Source of the DNA: Sphingobium sp. AS12
GTDB taxonomy: Bacteria; Pseudomonadota; Alphaproteobacteria; Sphingomonadales; Sphingomonadaceae
DNA length: 64,000 nucleotides
NCBI RefSeq assembly: GCF_019097845.1
Contig: NZ_JAHRGM010000002.1
Span: forward strand, 1-64,000
Direction of reading: 5' to 3'
The notes under the pieces are model-generated. The model had not been told where the DNA came from and made no database searches. It was given only the letters and a program-made list of their open reading frames with translations. The translations under genes were made by a program, and so were the position numbers. Each line of letters opens with the position of its first letter. The stretch's first letter is position 1. Shown one piece after another: positions 6,804 to 15,385 of the stretch.

Positions 6804-8543
6804 TCAGGCGGCAAGCCTTTCCTGCTCGCGTTCCGGCTCTTGCCTGGCCGCCCTAATGGCGGCGGCGATACTCGCGACACCCCCGCGCGCAGTATAGGCA
6901 GCGGGCGGGAAGCGCATCCAGCGCGGCACCCAGCGCTCCACTTTGGCGCGGCCATTTGCGCCTTCAACATGATCGCGGGCGATCTTCTTTAGTGTCTTCG
7001 CCTTCTCGCTTTCATTCGCCTTGGCGACGACATCGCCCGCGATTTCGGTGAGCAACGCGGTCGCCACCTCACGGTCGCGGATCAGATCGAACAGGCATTC
7101 GTCGGCCTGCCACCAGTCAGCCATGTCGATGCCGAGATGGCTGCCGACCGCATCGACGGCGGCGCTTCCGACCGCCAACGTCTCGCCCATCGCGACAGCG
7201 ACGATGTCGAGCACGACGCCATCGGGAAGCTCCAGCAGTCGGTGGAACAGCTCGCAAAGACCGTGGTCGTCGCCATTGCCGCCGGTGACGGTCGGCTCTT
7301 CGGGCGACAGGTCCAGCACCGCCAGCACGGCGCGACGATGCTCGTCGAAGCGCGCCTCGCCGACGCTGGTTTCGACGCTCTCGCGCACCTCGTCGTTGCG
7401 GGTCGATTGCGGATCGGGCCGCACGGTCCACAGCGGCGAGCCCATGATCGCATGAGCGACCATCAAGCGCAGCGCCACCCCCGAATGCGCTAGAATCGCG
7501 GCTCGCACGGCGGTATGGCGGTGCAGATCGACATAGGTCTGCATAGCGCTGGTGATCTCGGGCCGCGGGGGCTTTGCGCCGCTGTCGAGGGGTTCGCCGC
7601 GTGCGGCACGGCGCGCCTCCGTGCGGGTCAGATAGCCTTCATGGAAGGCCACCTCGCCATTGGCGCGCACATCGATATAGACGCGCCCGCCCTTGCGCTT
7701 GGCAGCCTTCTCATACTCCCAGCTATCGAACCGTGCGGACGGCGGCACGATCACGACATCGCTCCACCCGGCCTCCAGATAGGCCTCGCGGCGCGCGTCG
7801 ATCGCCGCGTTCTGCGCCGCCCAGAAGGCGTCGGCGTCCGCGAAATACCGGTCGCAGCCGAACAGGTCGGCGACCAGCGCACCGGCGTATCCATCGAGGT
7901 CGAACAGTGCGTGGGCGGCGCTGATCGACTGCCCGCCCAAGAGCCACGCCTTCAATTGATGGCCGGTTGGGACATAGGCATTGGGGTCGACCAGTAGCGC
8001 CAGCCACGCGCGCTGTTGGGCCTTGCTTGCCATGGTCAGGTGACGGACGGTGACGCGGTCGATCTCCTCGCGGCGATAGAGGTCACGGATGCGCGGCATG
8101 AGATTGCCGAGCGCCAGAACGCGGCGGATGGTGAGGTCGGGAAGCCCGAAGGTCTCCGAGATGTCGGCCACCTCACGCCCTTCCTTGACCAGCCGGGTGA
8201 AGGTTTCCCATTGCGTCACCTCGTCGGCGTCGAGGCGGGCGAGGTTCTCGATCATCGATGCCTCGATGGCATCGGCATCGTCGCCCGCCGCGAGGATGCG
8301 GCACGGCAGGGGCTCGGCCTCGCCGGTCTCTGCGGCGATTAGCGCGGCGGCGTGGAAGCGCCGCGCGCCCGCGACGATCTCGTAACGATCTTCTTCGCCG
8401 GTCGACCGCACCAGCAGCGTCTGGATGACGCCGCGCTTGCGGATGGTGGGGAGGATGTCGCTGACATCGGGTGCCTTGCGGCTGTGGCGCATGTTGGTCT
8501 TGCTGACCGAAAGTCGGTCCTGCGCGATGAACATCAAGGTCAT
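6804..8543 (-). CDS. ParB-like partition/nuclease-domain protein
   Basis: A 579-residue protein with an N-terminal ParB/Srx-type domain: [17 protein letters not shown] (residues 30-46), [10 protein letters not shown] (57-66), and [21 protein letters not shown] near 98-118. An HTH region follows ([19 protein letters not shown]). The large C-terminal part, containing [19 protein letters not shown] and a long helical tail, is shared by ICE- and plasmid-borne relatives. Proteins of this type are thought to aid maintenance or act as nucleases; the exact role is unknown. No ParA partner is next to it. It is transcribed with the DUF2958 and ArdC genes. Confidence 0.85.
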   Translation of the reverse strand: MTLMFIAQDRLSVSKTNMRHSRKAPDVSDILPTIRKRGVIQTLLVRSTGEEDRYEIVAGARRFHAAALIAAETGEAEPLPCRILAAGDDADAIEASMIENLARLDADEVTQWETFTRLVKEGREVADISETFGLPDLTIRRVLALGNLMPRIRDLYRREEIDRVTVRHLTMASKAQQRAWLALLVDPNAYVPTGHQLKAWLLGGQSISAAHALFDLDGYAGALVADLFGCDRYFADADAFWAAQNAAIDARREAYLEAGWSDVVIVPPSARFDSWEYEKAAKRKGGRVYIDVRANGEVAFHEGYLTRTEARRAARGEPLDSGAKPPRPEITSAMQTYVDLHRHTAVRAAILAHSGVALRLMVAHAIMGSPLWTVRPDPQSTRNDEVRESVETSVGEARFDEHRRAVLAVLDLSPEEPTVTGGNGDDHGLCELFHRLLELPDGVVLDIVAVAMGETLAVGSAAVDAVGSHLGIDMADWWQADECLFDLIRDREVATALLTEIAGDVVAKANESEKAKTLKKIARDHVEGANGRAKVERWVPRWMRFPPAAYTARGGVASIAAAIRAARQEPEREQERLAA

Positions 8544-8630
8544 TGGTCTGCTCCTTCATTGGAGCCGGACGCGCGCGTAACCTTTGCGGGTCCGGCAAAA
8601 TGGGCGGCGCGGACAAGCGCCGCCCGGTGA

Positions 8631-9056
8631 TCATCCGTTGCCGGATGCGTCGGGCGGCGGCCCGATTTCTTCACCGCGCGCGAGGCGGCGCAGCAGGGTT
8701 TCAGCCCAGAGGATCGACCCGGCGCGGCGGCTCCATGCCGTCCAGACCGACAACCGGTGCCGGCTTTCGAAGGCGAGGTCGCGCTCGATGCCGAGGCCGA
8801 ACGGCAGCCGGACCCCTGCGATCTCGGACAGGCTGAATGACCCGAGTTCGGGGCAGCCGAAGCCGAGGTCGGCAAGGCCGAACAGGGTGTCGTCGTCCTC
8901 GTCCAGTTCGGTCGCGAGCCATGTTGCGGCACCCAGCGGATTGAACAGCTTGAGCACCGGCACGGGATCAAAGGCCGCGTCCTTGGCGTCGGCGGCACGG
9001 CGGTTGACGGCGTTGGCGCGCAGCGCGAAACGCAGGTCAGGAGGCAGGAGGATCAT
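8631..9056 (-). CDS. DUF2958 family protein
   Basis: A 141-residue protein matching DUF2958: MILLPPDLR start, PVPVLKLFNPLGAATWLATEL, then DTLFGLADLGFGCPELGSF and LPFGLGIERDL. The family is small, cytosolic and found almost only with ArdC/ParB-type genes of mobile elements; its function is unknown. Its ATG overlaps the ArdC stop by 4 bp (ATGA), which indicates coupled translation. An 87-bp gap separates it from the ParB-like gene. Confidence 0.9.
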   Translation of the reverse strand: MILLPPDLRFALRANAVNRRAADAKDAAFDPVPVLKLFNPLGAATWLATELDEDDDTLFGLADLGFGCPELGSFSLSEIAGVRLPFGLGIERDLAFESRHRLSVWTAWSRRAGSILWAETLLRRLARGEEIGPPPDASGNG

Positions 9057-10033
9057 GCCGCGATCCTCCCCTCGACCTGTGCGTCCATCGCCTCGCGGTG
9101 GCGCGCCATCAGCCAGTCAGCTGCCTTGCTGGCCTGACTGGCGGCGCGGAAGATCGCGCGATTGTCCTCGCGCAGCACCTCCAGCCACGATGCGATATAG
9201 TCGGCGTGGCGCACGGTCGGGACGATGCCAAGCGCGGCGCAAAGGAAGGCCGAACCCAGTTCGGCGACCAGCTCCTCGCGCGCATAACCCTTGGTCCCGA
9301 ACCCGTTGGTCAGGTCGCGGTCCAGCCGCTTGGCGTGGCCGGTCGCGTGAGTCAGTTCGTGCAGGCAGGTCCGGTAATAGTTGATGTGCTCGAAGAAGGC
9401 GGGCTGCGGCGGCACCGACACGAAATCGGCGGACGGCACATAGAAGGCCTTAGTTCCACCGATCCGGAAATTGACACCCGACGCGGCGATCACCTCCTCG
9501 GCGACGGGCACGATCTCGCGCTCGGGGAGCGGCGCGGGGTCGAGCGCGAGGCCGGGCCGCAGGCCTTCGCACTGCGCGATGTTGAACACGGTGAAGCGCT
9601 TGAGGAACGGCACGGCCTTGGCCTCGCCGCCATCACGCGCGGCGCGGGCCTTCTCAGCCTCGGGGGTGAAGCGGTCGGCATAGACCACGGTCTGCCCGCG
9701 CTCGCCCTTGATGACACAGCCCCCGGCTTCCTGCGCCTGCCGGAAGGTCAGCCAGCTTTGCGAGGGGTAGCCATTGGCGATGACAGCGCCCCACAACAGC
9801 AGCACATTGACGCCCGAATAGCTGCGTCCGGTGAGCGCATTACGCGGTAGCGACGGCCCGGCGCAGGCGGCACCGCACGCCGCTGAATTCCATGGCTGGA
9901 CCCAAGGGAAACGCCCGGCCTCAAGCTCGGATACGATCCGCGCGGTCACCTCGTCATAGAGATTGACGCGGGGTTCGGCAGAGTCGCCAGCAGCCTTGCC
10001 AAGGGCGCGACGGTTGGTTGGTTTGGACACCAT
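9053..10033 (-). CDS. ardC: ArdC-like antirestriction protein (ssDNA-binding domain plus zincin peptidase)
   Basis: A 326-residue ArdC/DUF1738-type protein. The N-terminal ssDNA-binding domain (residues 24-150) has PWVQPWN and the NALTGRSYSGVNVLLLW signature. The C-terminal zincin domain carries HELTHATGH (His225, Glu226, His229) and FGTKGYAREELVAELGSAFLC. ArdC proteins protect incoming single-stranded DNA from host restriction after conjugation. The ATG at 10033 has a strong ribosome-binding site (GAGGAGGCT). The GC-rich gap upstream contains a group II intron. Confidence 0.92.
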   Translation of the reverse strand: MVSKPTNRRALGKAAGDSAEPRVNLYDEVTARIVSELEAGRFPWVQPWNSAACGAACAGPSLPRNALTGRSYSGVNVLLLWGAVIANGYPSQSWLTFRQAQEAGGCVIKGERGQTVVYADRFTPEAEKARAARDGGEAKAVPFLKRFTVFNIAQCEGLRPGLALDPAPLPEREIVPVAEEVIAASGVNFRIGGTKAFYVPSADFVSVPPQPAFFEHINYYRTCLHELTHATGHAKRLDRDLTNGFGTKGYAREELVAELGSAFLCAALGIVPTVRHADYIASWLEVLREDNRAIFRAASQASKAADWLMARHREAMDAQVEGRIAA

Positions 10034-10308
10034 AGCCTCCTCACCCGCCCAAAAAGCCCCATGGCCTCCCCCGAGAGGCGGGGGTGGGCGGCGAGACGCG
10101 ACCAGAGGAGGCCCGGCTCCAGCGGCGCGTGCACCGACAGGGCGCAATGCAATGAAGCACTCCGCGCAGCGGAGTTGCGCGCGCCGCGACGGGCCTCAGG
10201 CGGAAGCGCCGGCCACTCCCGCCGACGAGGGAAGGCCCACGAGACAACGCCGCCGCGCCAGCGAGGCGCGGCGTCCATAGATGCGCCATGTGATCGTCAC
10301 CGCAGGCC
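10034..10308. other. GC-rich non-coding region upstream of ArdC gene
   Basis: There is no supported gene. It is rich in GCGCC/GGCGC repeats and short dyads, for example CTCCGCGCAGCGGAG near 10160-10174. Together with 12853-13164 it forms the region interrupted by the group II intron, so before insertion it was an approximately 590-bp spacer between qseM and ardC. Confidence 0.5.
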
Positions 10309-12852
10309 GTGCGCCGTTGTGGCGCGAGAAGAAAGGAGTGTTCTACCGAACGAAACTTACTGGCACAGTTTCTGCCTGACCGACTTACCGGTGCTGGTGA
10401 TGAGCCGGCTGAGATTCCGAAAGGGAAACGGGACCATAGCATGTCGGTGAAGGGATCGAAGCCTGACTCCGCAGTCGGGCGGCTGACCTCCGGGCAAGGT
10501 GCGCATGGTGAAGACTGGATTGTCTGAATCCCAGTTTCCAGCGGTTAATAGGTGAGCGATGGCGAACGCGGATGACACGCCATTTCGTGCAGGGCGAGGA
10601 GCGCGGCCTAGCGAATCGCCGCCAGTCTGCACGGCGCGGCCCCGGTCAGGGGATCAAGGAAACGAACGGGGCACCTAAACGCATCGCGACTCCTCCTCGT
10701 GCAACTACGGGATCGCCTAAACAGGCCAGCGTATCGGACCTGCATGGCGACGGAGCCGTCATAGTACTCAAATGCCCGGTGTAATGGCCGGGACAGCCAC
10801 CGCGAGGTGGACGGACCGGCGGTACAAGCGGCGAGTGATCGACCGTGAAATCCGCCCGGTGCGGGGGAAGGACGGCAGTTCTGCGTAACTCGACCAATCG
10901 ATGGAAAGGAACTGCTGATGCAGACCGCTATTATCCTGAGAAGGCTCGAGACTCTTCCGGCCCTGTCGCGGGCGGGAAAGCGGGTCAATGGTCTTCACCG
11001 CTTGTTGAGATCGTCGCATCTCTACGAACGGGCCTATGTCAAAGTGTCCCGGAACCGGGGTGCAGCGACACCGGGCGTTGACGGGCAAAGCTTCGACGGC
11101 ATGACGCTTGAGAGGTTAGCCAATCTCGCCCGGCAGGTGGCCGATGGCACTTACCGCCCCCGACCGGTCAGACGGGTCTATATCCCCAAGGGCAATGGCA
11201 AAATGCGCCCATTGGGCATCCCTACGGTCGATGATCGCATTGTTCAGGAAGCGGCTCGAATCGTCCTCGCGCAAATCTATGATCCTGTGTTCTCAAAGCA
11301 TAGTCATGGGTTCCGCACGGGGCGCTCGTGCCATACGGCGCTCGAAGAGATCCGTAATACCTGGACAGGCATGAAATGGCTGATCGAGGTGGATGTTCGC
11401 GGGTTCTTCGACAACATCGACCATGACATCCTGCTTAGGCTTCTCTCGAAACGCATCGATGACCCTCGGTTCATCGGTCTGATCGAACGGATGTTGAAGG
11501 CGGGCGTCATGGACGACTGGACGTTCGAGCGGACCTATAGCGGCACCCCTCAGGGCGGCGTAATCTCGCCCTTGCTGGCCAACATATATCTCCATGAGCT
11601 TGATGAGTTCATGGAGGAAATGCGGATCGGCTTCGATCAGGGAAAAACGCGCAGGGCAAATCCTGCCTACACGCGTCTATCTCGCCAGATCGCTGATTAT
11701 CGTGCCGAGATCGATGCGCTCCGCGCCGGTGGCGCGGACGATGCCGAGGTTCGTAACCTGTTGAAGCGGATCAAGGCAGTCACGAAAGAAAGGCGGGCAT
11801 GTCCGTCTGTCGATCCAATGGACCCGGACTTCCGGCGCCTGCGCTATTGTCGCTACGCCGACGACTTTCTCGTCGGTGTAATCGGCAGCAAGGCTGATGC
11901 AACAAGGATCAGGGCTGAAATCGAAGCGTTCCTTCGTGATCGGCTCAACCTTGAAGTGTCACCGGAGAAGACGCGGGTCAGTGATGCATCGAAGGGATCG
12001 CCGTTCCTTGGCTTCCACGTTTGCGCCTTCACGTTGCGGTCTGCCGGATCAATGGCAGGGCGGTCGAAGGTCGGTGGCGGATCACGTCGTGTCCGTCGCC
12101 GACCAACGCGGGGCAATATCAAGCTGTGGGTGCCGAGGTCTCGGGTCTATGGGTTCTGCAGGCACAAGAAACTCGGCAACCTCGATCTGAGGAATGGCCG
12201 GGTACGTCCGCAGTTTCTCGACTCCAGTGTCGCGGAAATGGTCATTGCCTACAACTCGGAGCTACGTGGCCTCGCCAATTATTATGCGATCGCAGACGGC
12301 GTGAAAAGCTCGCTCGACGGCCTTGAACTCGTCATGTTCAGGAGCCTGCTGGCGACCATCGCGGCGCGGCAGCGCATAACGCGGGCGCGGGCCATGGCAA
12401 ATCTGAAACTGGGGACGGACTATGGCGTGAAAACCATGGTTCGGGGCGAACTGCGGGTCCAGATGCTCTGGAGGTTGAAGCACCTGAACGTTCGGCCTTG
12501 GCAACGGTCGGTCGTGGATAACACCACGGTCGGCTCACGCCTTGCGCTGAGCACGAACGATATCATCACACGCCTCAGCGCACGCGAATGCGAGAGCTGC
12601 GGCGATGTTGATGGTCCGTTCGAAGCGCATCATCCCAACAGGCTGAAGGACAAGCGGCGCGGACCGATGACGGCGTGGAAACAATCGGCTCGGCGGCGCG
12701 GAACTATCGTTCTGTGTCGCTCATGCCACGTCCATCTCCACGGCGGCCGGTTGACCAGCGGAATGGAGAGCCGTGTGCATTGAAAGGTGCAAGCACGGTT
12801 CGGGGGGAGGCGCTGGAACGTCCTCGAAAGAGGCGTTCCGCGTCGACCCTAC
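10309..12852 (+). mobile_element. Group II intron with maturase ORF
   Basis: The 5' end is placed at GTGCG (10309), followed by a small GCGCC/GGCGC hairpin. The maturase lies at 10918-12783 in domain IV. Domain V is clear at about 12769-12805 (GAGCCGTGTGC, a GAAA tetraloop, then GCACGGTTC). Domain VI follows, with the 3' end near the AC at 12851-12852. The last exon bases (AGGCC) could pair with GGCCT near 10606 as EBS1/IBS1. The boundaries are inferred from consensus ends and may be off by a few bases. The intron sits in a non-coding spacer and interrupts no gene. Confidence 0.8.
10918..12783 (+). CDS. ltrA: Group II intron reverse transcriptase/maturase with HNH endonuclease domain
   Basis: A 621-residue intron-encoded protein. 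The reverse transcriptase domain has the [10 protein letters not shown] opening, [33 protein letters not shown] and the catalytic YADD (residues 313-316). The maturase domain X (about 430-500) contains [14 protein letters not shown]. The C-terminal HNH endonuclease has CESCGD, the AHHPNR histidines and CRSCHVHLH, near residues 558-612. It splices its own intron RNA and drives retrohoming. All key residues are present, so the intron looks active. Confidence 0.95.
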   Translation: MQTAIILRRLETLPALSRAGKRVNGLHRLLRSSHLYERAYVKVSRNRGAATPGVDGQSFDGMTLERLANLARQVADGTYRPRPVRRVYIPKGNGKMRPLGIPTVDDRIVQEAARIVLAQIYDPVFSKHSHGFRTGRSCHTALEEIRNTWTGMKWLIEVDVRGFFDNIDHDILLRLLSKRIDDPRFIGLIERMLKAGVMDDWTFERTYSGTPQGGVISPLLANIYLHELDEFMEEMRIGFDQGKTRRANPAYTRLSRQIADYRAEIDALRAGGADDAEVRNLLKRIKAVTKERRACPSVDPMDPDFRRLRYCRYADDFLVGVIGSKADATRIRAEIEAFLRDRLNLEVSPEKTRVSDASKGSPFLGFHVCAFTLRSAGSMAGRSKVGGGSRRVRRRPTRGNIKLWVPRSRVYGFCRHKKLGNLDLRNGRVRPQFLDSSVAEMVIAYNSELRGLANYYAIADGVKSSLDGLELVMFRSLLATIAARQRITRARAMANLKLGTDYGVKTMVRGELRVQMLWRLKHLNVRPWQRSVVDNTTVGSRLALSTNDIITRLSARECESCGDVDGPFEAHHPNRLKDKRRGPMTAWKQSARRRGTIVLCRSCHVHLHGGRLTSGMESRVH

Positions 12853-13164
12853 GAGACCCGGCACGGGGCTCGGGGCCGCACCGCGGCCTAAAGCGCGGTC
12901 GCAGACGGCGAACCGCGATGCACCGCGCCGCCAGGCGCGAGACAGAACGCACCCTTGCATGCGGCCGGCCAGCACGGCGGCGTGCGCGCGGGCCTGTGGG
13001 CCAGCCGCCGCCGTGCCACGGCCGCGCAAGCGTGCAGACGCGGGCAAATCCAATGCGCGACCCCTGGCGGCAGCGCAGCGCCGGCAGAGTGCGCTCATCA
13101 TATCCCGCGTTCGATCAGGCATCGCCGCCGCCCCGCGAGGCGCCGGCAGACAGGTAGCCTTCAG
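12853..13164. other. GC-rich non-coding spacer downstream of the intron
   Basis: 312 bp with no supported gene. It is very GC-rich with many short GGCGC/GCGCC and GGCCG dyads, like the spacer at 10034-10308. It may carry structured transcript ends for qseM, which terminates toward it. Confidence 0.5.
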
Positions 13165-13461
13165 CTATTCAGGCCGGGATTCGGCTTCCTTGAAACGGGG
13201 CATCTTACCGAAGGCCTTGGTCGCGGACTGCAGCCCGTCCCCGATGATCCAGCGCGCACGGGCGAGATGGCTCTGCCAGCAACATCGCGCGAAGTCGGGA
13301 TTCACGTCTGGATCAACACCGAGGATGGCGGTCGCGCCGTCACGCCACATCAGCCCGGCATCGTCGGCGTCGAGCAACTCGGCATAGATCAGCAGATGCT
13401 GGCGATCGTAGAGAACGACATCTCCGCGTGGCGCTTCGCGATCAAGTTGATGTGCGGCCAT
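13165..13461 (-). CDS. qseM: QseM-like antiactivator (DUF2285-type small protein)
   Basis: A 98-residue protein with PRGDVVLYDRQHLLIYAELL, DDAGLMWRDGATAILG and ARCCWQSHLARARWI. This is the single-domain DUF2285-like pattern of QseM, the Mesorhizobium ICE antiactivator that binds TraR and FseA and blocks transfer in most cells. It is divergent from an XRE repressor gene (qseC position), exactly as in ICEMlSym(R7A). A GGAGGG ribosome-binding site precedes the ATG at 13461. A good sigma-70 promoter (TTGATG, 17 nt, TATACT) faces it. The assignment rests on the motif pattern plus synteny, not an alignment. Confidence 0.75.
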   Translation of the reverse strand: MAAHQLDREAPRGDVVLYDRQHLLIYAELLDADDAGLMWRDGATAILGVDPDVNPDFARCCWQSHLARARWIIGDGLQSATKAFGKMPRFKEAESRPE

Positions 13462-13490
13462 GCTGCTTGTGGCCCTCCGTTCGAAACACC

Positions 13491-13542
13491 TCCGACCCGG
13501 TCGGATCGAACGATTCAGAGTATACTCCGTGGCGTTATACTC
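13491..13542. promoter_or_regulatory. Two dyads in the qseM-qseC intergenic region (candidate QseC operators)
   Basis: Dyad 1 is TCCGACC-C-GGTCGGA (13491-13505). Dyad 2 has arms GAGTATA (13518-13524) and TATACTC (13536-13542), 11 nt apart. Dyad 2 covers the -10 element of the qseM promoter. Such paired operators would let the XRE protein repress qseM and control its own gene. Confidence 0.6.
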
Positions 13543-13547
13543 ATCAA
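13519..13547 (-). promoter_or_regulatory. sigma-70 promoter for qseM
   Basis: On the minus strand TTGATG (13547-13542) is followed after 17 nt by TATACT (13524-13519). This is close to the housekeeping consensus with ideal spacing. The predicted transcript begins near 13512 and reaches the qseM start at 13461. The -10 box lies inside the candidate XRE operator. Confidence 0.6.
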
Positions 13548-13565
13548 GGCGGCTGAACATGCAAG

Positions 13566-13799
13566 ATGACGAGCCGCGCTGTCCTTGCCCATAACCTGAA
13601 GTTCCTGCGTGCGCGAAAGGGCCTGTCCCAAGAAGCGCTGGCTGACGCTGCCGAAATCGACCGAACCTATGTGAGCGCGCTCGAGCGGAAGAAGTACAGT
13701 GCAAGCATCGATCGGCTGGATCGGCTGGCGGCGCAACTCGATGTCCCGACCCATTTCCTTCTGATGCCTGAAATGCCGATCGGCGACGCGGAAAGCTAG
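13566..13799 (+). CDS. qseC: QseC-like XRE-family repressor
   Basis: A 77-residue Cro/C1-type HTH protein: LAHNLKFLRARKGLSQEALA, IDRTYVSALERKKY (recognition helix) and SIDRLDRLAAQLDVP. It has nothing beyond the DNA-binding domain. Its size and divergent position next to the QseM-like gene match QseC, which represses qseM and sets a bistable switch for ICE transfer. Candidate operators lie in the 104-bp gap. The start at 13566 is the only in-frame ATG that yields a full HTH. Confidence 0.78.
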   Translation: MTSRAVLAHNLKFLRARKGLSQEALADAAEIDRTYVSALERKKYSASIDRLDRLAAQLDVPTHFLLMPEMPIGDAES

Positions 13800-13804
13800 T
13801 CGCC

Positions 13805-14398
13805 CTAGATTCGCCCGGCTAGCACCGCACGCGGACCCGCCCGAACCAGCGCACAGGCCAGCGGGATCATGCGCCGGACACGCGATTTCAGATGCTCGCC
13901 ATCGCCAGGCCAGTCGCCGCCATAAATGCCGAGTGCGATGTCGCGTTGACTGGCGCCCTCACGGAGCGCGTCGCCAACGCGCAGCGCATCGACCAGTCGC
14001 GCAAGCCGCTGGTCGTTTTCTCCCTCGGTCACGCCATCGACCAGCTTGGCCAAGCGGCGAATCTCTCGTAGCTGGGGGTCAAGAGGCCGACCGAGATCGA
14101 CCTGCGGGACGATCGACAGGGCGTCGCCACGGAGAACGTCCGCGCCGCGAACGAGAAGCTGCAGCGTTCCCGACGGGAGGTCGATCAACAGGTGACAGAC
14201 ATTCTCTGCCACTACTGCACGATATTTAACGCGCGATAGGTCGAGGCGCGGTCCCGACACTTCAATCACCGCCGCCAGCAAACACGGGTTTGCGGCCGCC
14301 GTCCAAAGCGGCGTCGCGTGCGCGCAGTCCAGCGACGGATCAATCGCGAAAGTGCAGCCCCCAGACCGACGCGCCCGCGACATCAGTTTTGCCGTCAC
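13805..14398 (-). CDS. fseA: FseA C-terminal part (DUF2285), second frame
   Basis: The second overlapping frame holds the DUF2285 part: AIDPSLDCAHATPLW, VSGPRLDLSRVKYR, LIDLPSGTLQLLVRG and the C-terminal HTH-like ALRVGDALREGASQRDIALGIYGG with GDGEHLKSRVRRM. In ICEMlSym(R7A) the equivalent msi171 frame joins msi172 by programmed +1 frameshifting to make FseA, which activates rdfS. The listed GTG start at 14398 reads an unlikely N-terminus (SRARRSGGCTF) before the family similarity begins at FAIDPS, which is exactly where a +1 slip would enter this frame. Joined to the upstream frame it gives about 240 residues. Confidence 0.8.
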   Translation of the reverse strand: MTAKLMSRARRSGGCTFAIDPSLDCAHATPLWTAAANPCLLAAVIEVSGPRLDLSRVKYRAVVAENVCHLLIDLPSGTLQLLVRGADVLRGDALSIVPQVDLGRPLDPQLREIRRLAKLVDGVTEGENDQRLARLVDALRVGDALREGASQRDIALGIYGGDWPGDGEHLKSRVRRMIPLACALVRAGPRAVLAGRI

Positions 14399-14528
14399 CG
14401 ATCTGCACCGCGTCGCGGTATGCTAGGTCTCGGCGCAGCAGTTCCCAGGCGAGCGCCGGGCGCCCTGCGGCACGGACCGGCGCATAGGCACCGGCGTCAC
14501 GCCAGTCGGGCAGGCCAGTCTGCTGCAT
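14340..14528 (-). CDS. fseA: FseA N-terminal part (DUF6499), first frame
   Basis: A 62-residue frame with the DUF6499 pattern: LPDWRDAGAYAPVRAAGRPALAWELLRRDLAYR, then ASVWGLHFRD before TGA. In single-frame relatives DUF6499 and DUF2285 form one polypeptide, with WGLH running straight into the DUF2285 part. Here the frames overlap and the DUF2285 frame is +1. The ATG overlaps the stop of the dioxygenase gene (ATGA), so translation is probably coupled. The ICEMlSym(R7A) homologue is msi172. The alternative explanation is a loss-of-function frameshift mutation. Confidence 0.78.
   Translation of the reverse strand: MQQTGLPDWRDAGAYAPVRAAGRPALAWELLRRDLAYRDAVQIGDGKTDVAGASVWGLHFRD
14343..14352 (-). 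promoter_or_regulatory. Candidate +1 programmed ribosomal frameshift site
   Basis: The minus-strand codons are CAC UUU CGC GAU UGA. Phe-tRNA on UUU can re-pair with UUC one base forward, after which GCG AUU GAU CCG is read. That gives WGLHF-AIDPSLD, continuous with the DUF2285 frame. The zero-frame stop follows two codons later. A single extra T would look the same, so functional frameshifting is inferred from the known behaviour of Mesorhizobium FseA. Confidence 0.6.
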
Positions 14529-15385
14529 CAGTCCTGTTCCTGCCGGAGAAAGGCAGCGGCTTGAGCTTCCTGATCGGGACGCAATGCATCGATGGCGCCA
14601 AGATGGTCCGCCACCGTGTCACCGAGCAGGATCGATGGGCATTGCCCTTCGACATTGCCGAGATTGGGTCGGTGCTGGGCGTAGCCGACCAGCGCGGCGA
14701 GCTCGGGCGAGAAGTGCCGCGCGACCGCGGGCGGATAGACCAGCCATTGCAGCTCGAAGGGCTTGAGCCAGCCCAGGCAGTAGCTGACGATGATCCCGCG
14801 CCGGGGCGCGAGAGACAGGTTCGCGCCGCCACCATGGAGGGTCGAGCCCAGGAACAGCAGCGCGTCGCCCGGCATCACTTCGGGAAAGACCGCGTCCGCC
14901 TCGGGTAGCTCGCCAATGTCAGGATCGACATGACTGCCCGGCCAGAGCCGCGTTCCGCCGTTGGTGGCCGTGAATGGATCGATCGGCCACATGACATTGA
15001 CGAGGTATTCGACGGCGCCTTTCGGCCCCGCCCACATATCCTGATCGCGGTGTGGCAGTTGCGCCGGGGCACCGGGATGGATCTCGATCGCCTGCGTCAG
15101 GTTCAGCGCGATGCGCTGACACCAGGGCAACAGCATGTGCTCGGCGATCTCGAGAACGCCGGAGTGCCGGACCAGCGCTTCGGCCTTCTCGGATCGACGC
15201 AGGAGCGCGCCGAAACGCCGCGTCCGCTCGCCATAGAAGACGCCCCGACACATCGGGGTCAACGCGAAAGCCGGTGCGAGATCGGCGGCAAGCGCGTCGA
15301 TGATGGCTGGATCGAGCGCACCGCGCAGCACGCAATAGCCCGCGCGCGACAGTTCGCCGATGGCGATGTCCGCCACCGCGCTCAC
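14528..15385 (-). CDS. Phytanoyl-CoA dioxygenase family (Fe(II)/2-oxoglutarate) protein
   Basis: A 285-residue PhyH-type oxygenase. The iron ligands are visible as His112-x-Asp114 in LPHRDQDMW and His184 in STLHGGGAN, with the 2-oxoglutarate-binding Arg near 196 in APRRGIIVSY. Its GTG start overlaps the luxI stop (GTGA), and its own stop overlaps the fseA start, so it is locked inside the quorum-sensing operon. The substrate is unknown. The context suggests it might hydroxylate the acyl chain of the signal or its precursor, but that is inference. The longer frame to 15424 adds non-conserved residues. Confidence 0.85.
   Translation of the reverse strand: MSAVADIAIGELSRAGYCVLRGALDPAIIDALAADLAPAFALTPMCRGVFYGERTRRFGALLRRSEKAEALVRHSGVLEIAEHMLLPWCQRIALNLTQAIEIHPGAPAQLPHRDQDMWAGPKGAVEYLVNVMWPIDPFTATNGGTRLWPGSHVDPDIGELPEADAVFPEVMPGDALLFLGSTLHGGGANLSLAPRRGIIVSYCLGWLKPFELQWLVYPPAVARHFSPELAALVGYAQHRPNLGNVEGQCPSILLGDTVADHLGAIDALRPDQEAQAAAFLRQEQD

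Noticed and set aside
10304..10917. Protein-coding genes in the 5' part of the group II intron
   Set aside because: Short frames there fall in the structured intron RNA domains before the maturase gene and show no protein similarity.
13805..14528. Simple pseudogene reading of the split DUF6499/DUF2285 gene
   Set aside because: It is not excluded, but the coupled start, the intact reading of both halves, the UUU-C site and the known frameshift in FseA favour a functional gene.
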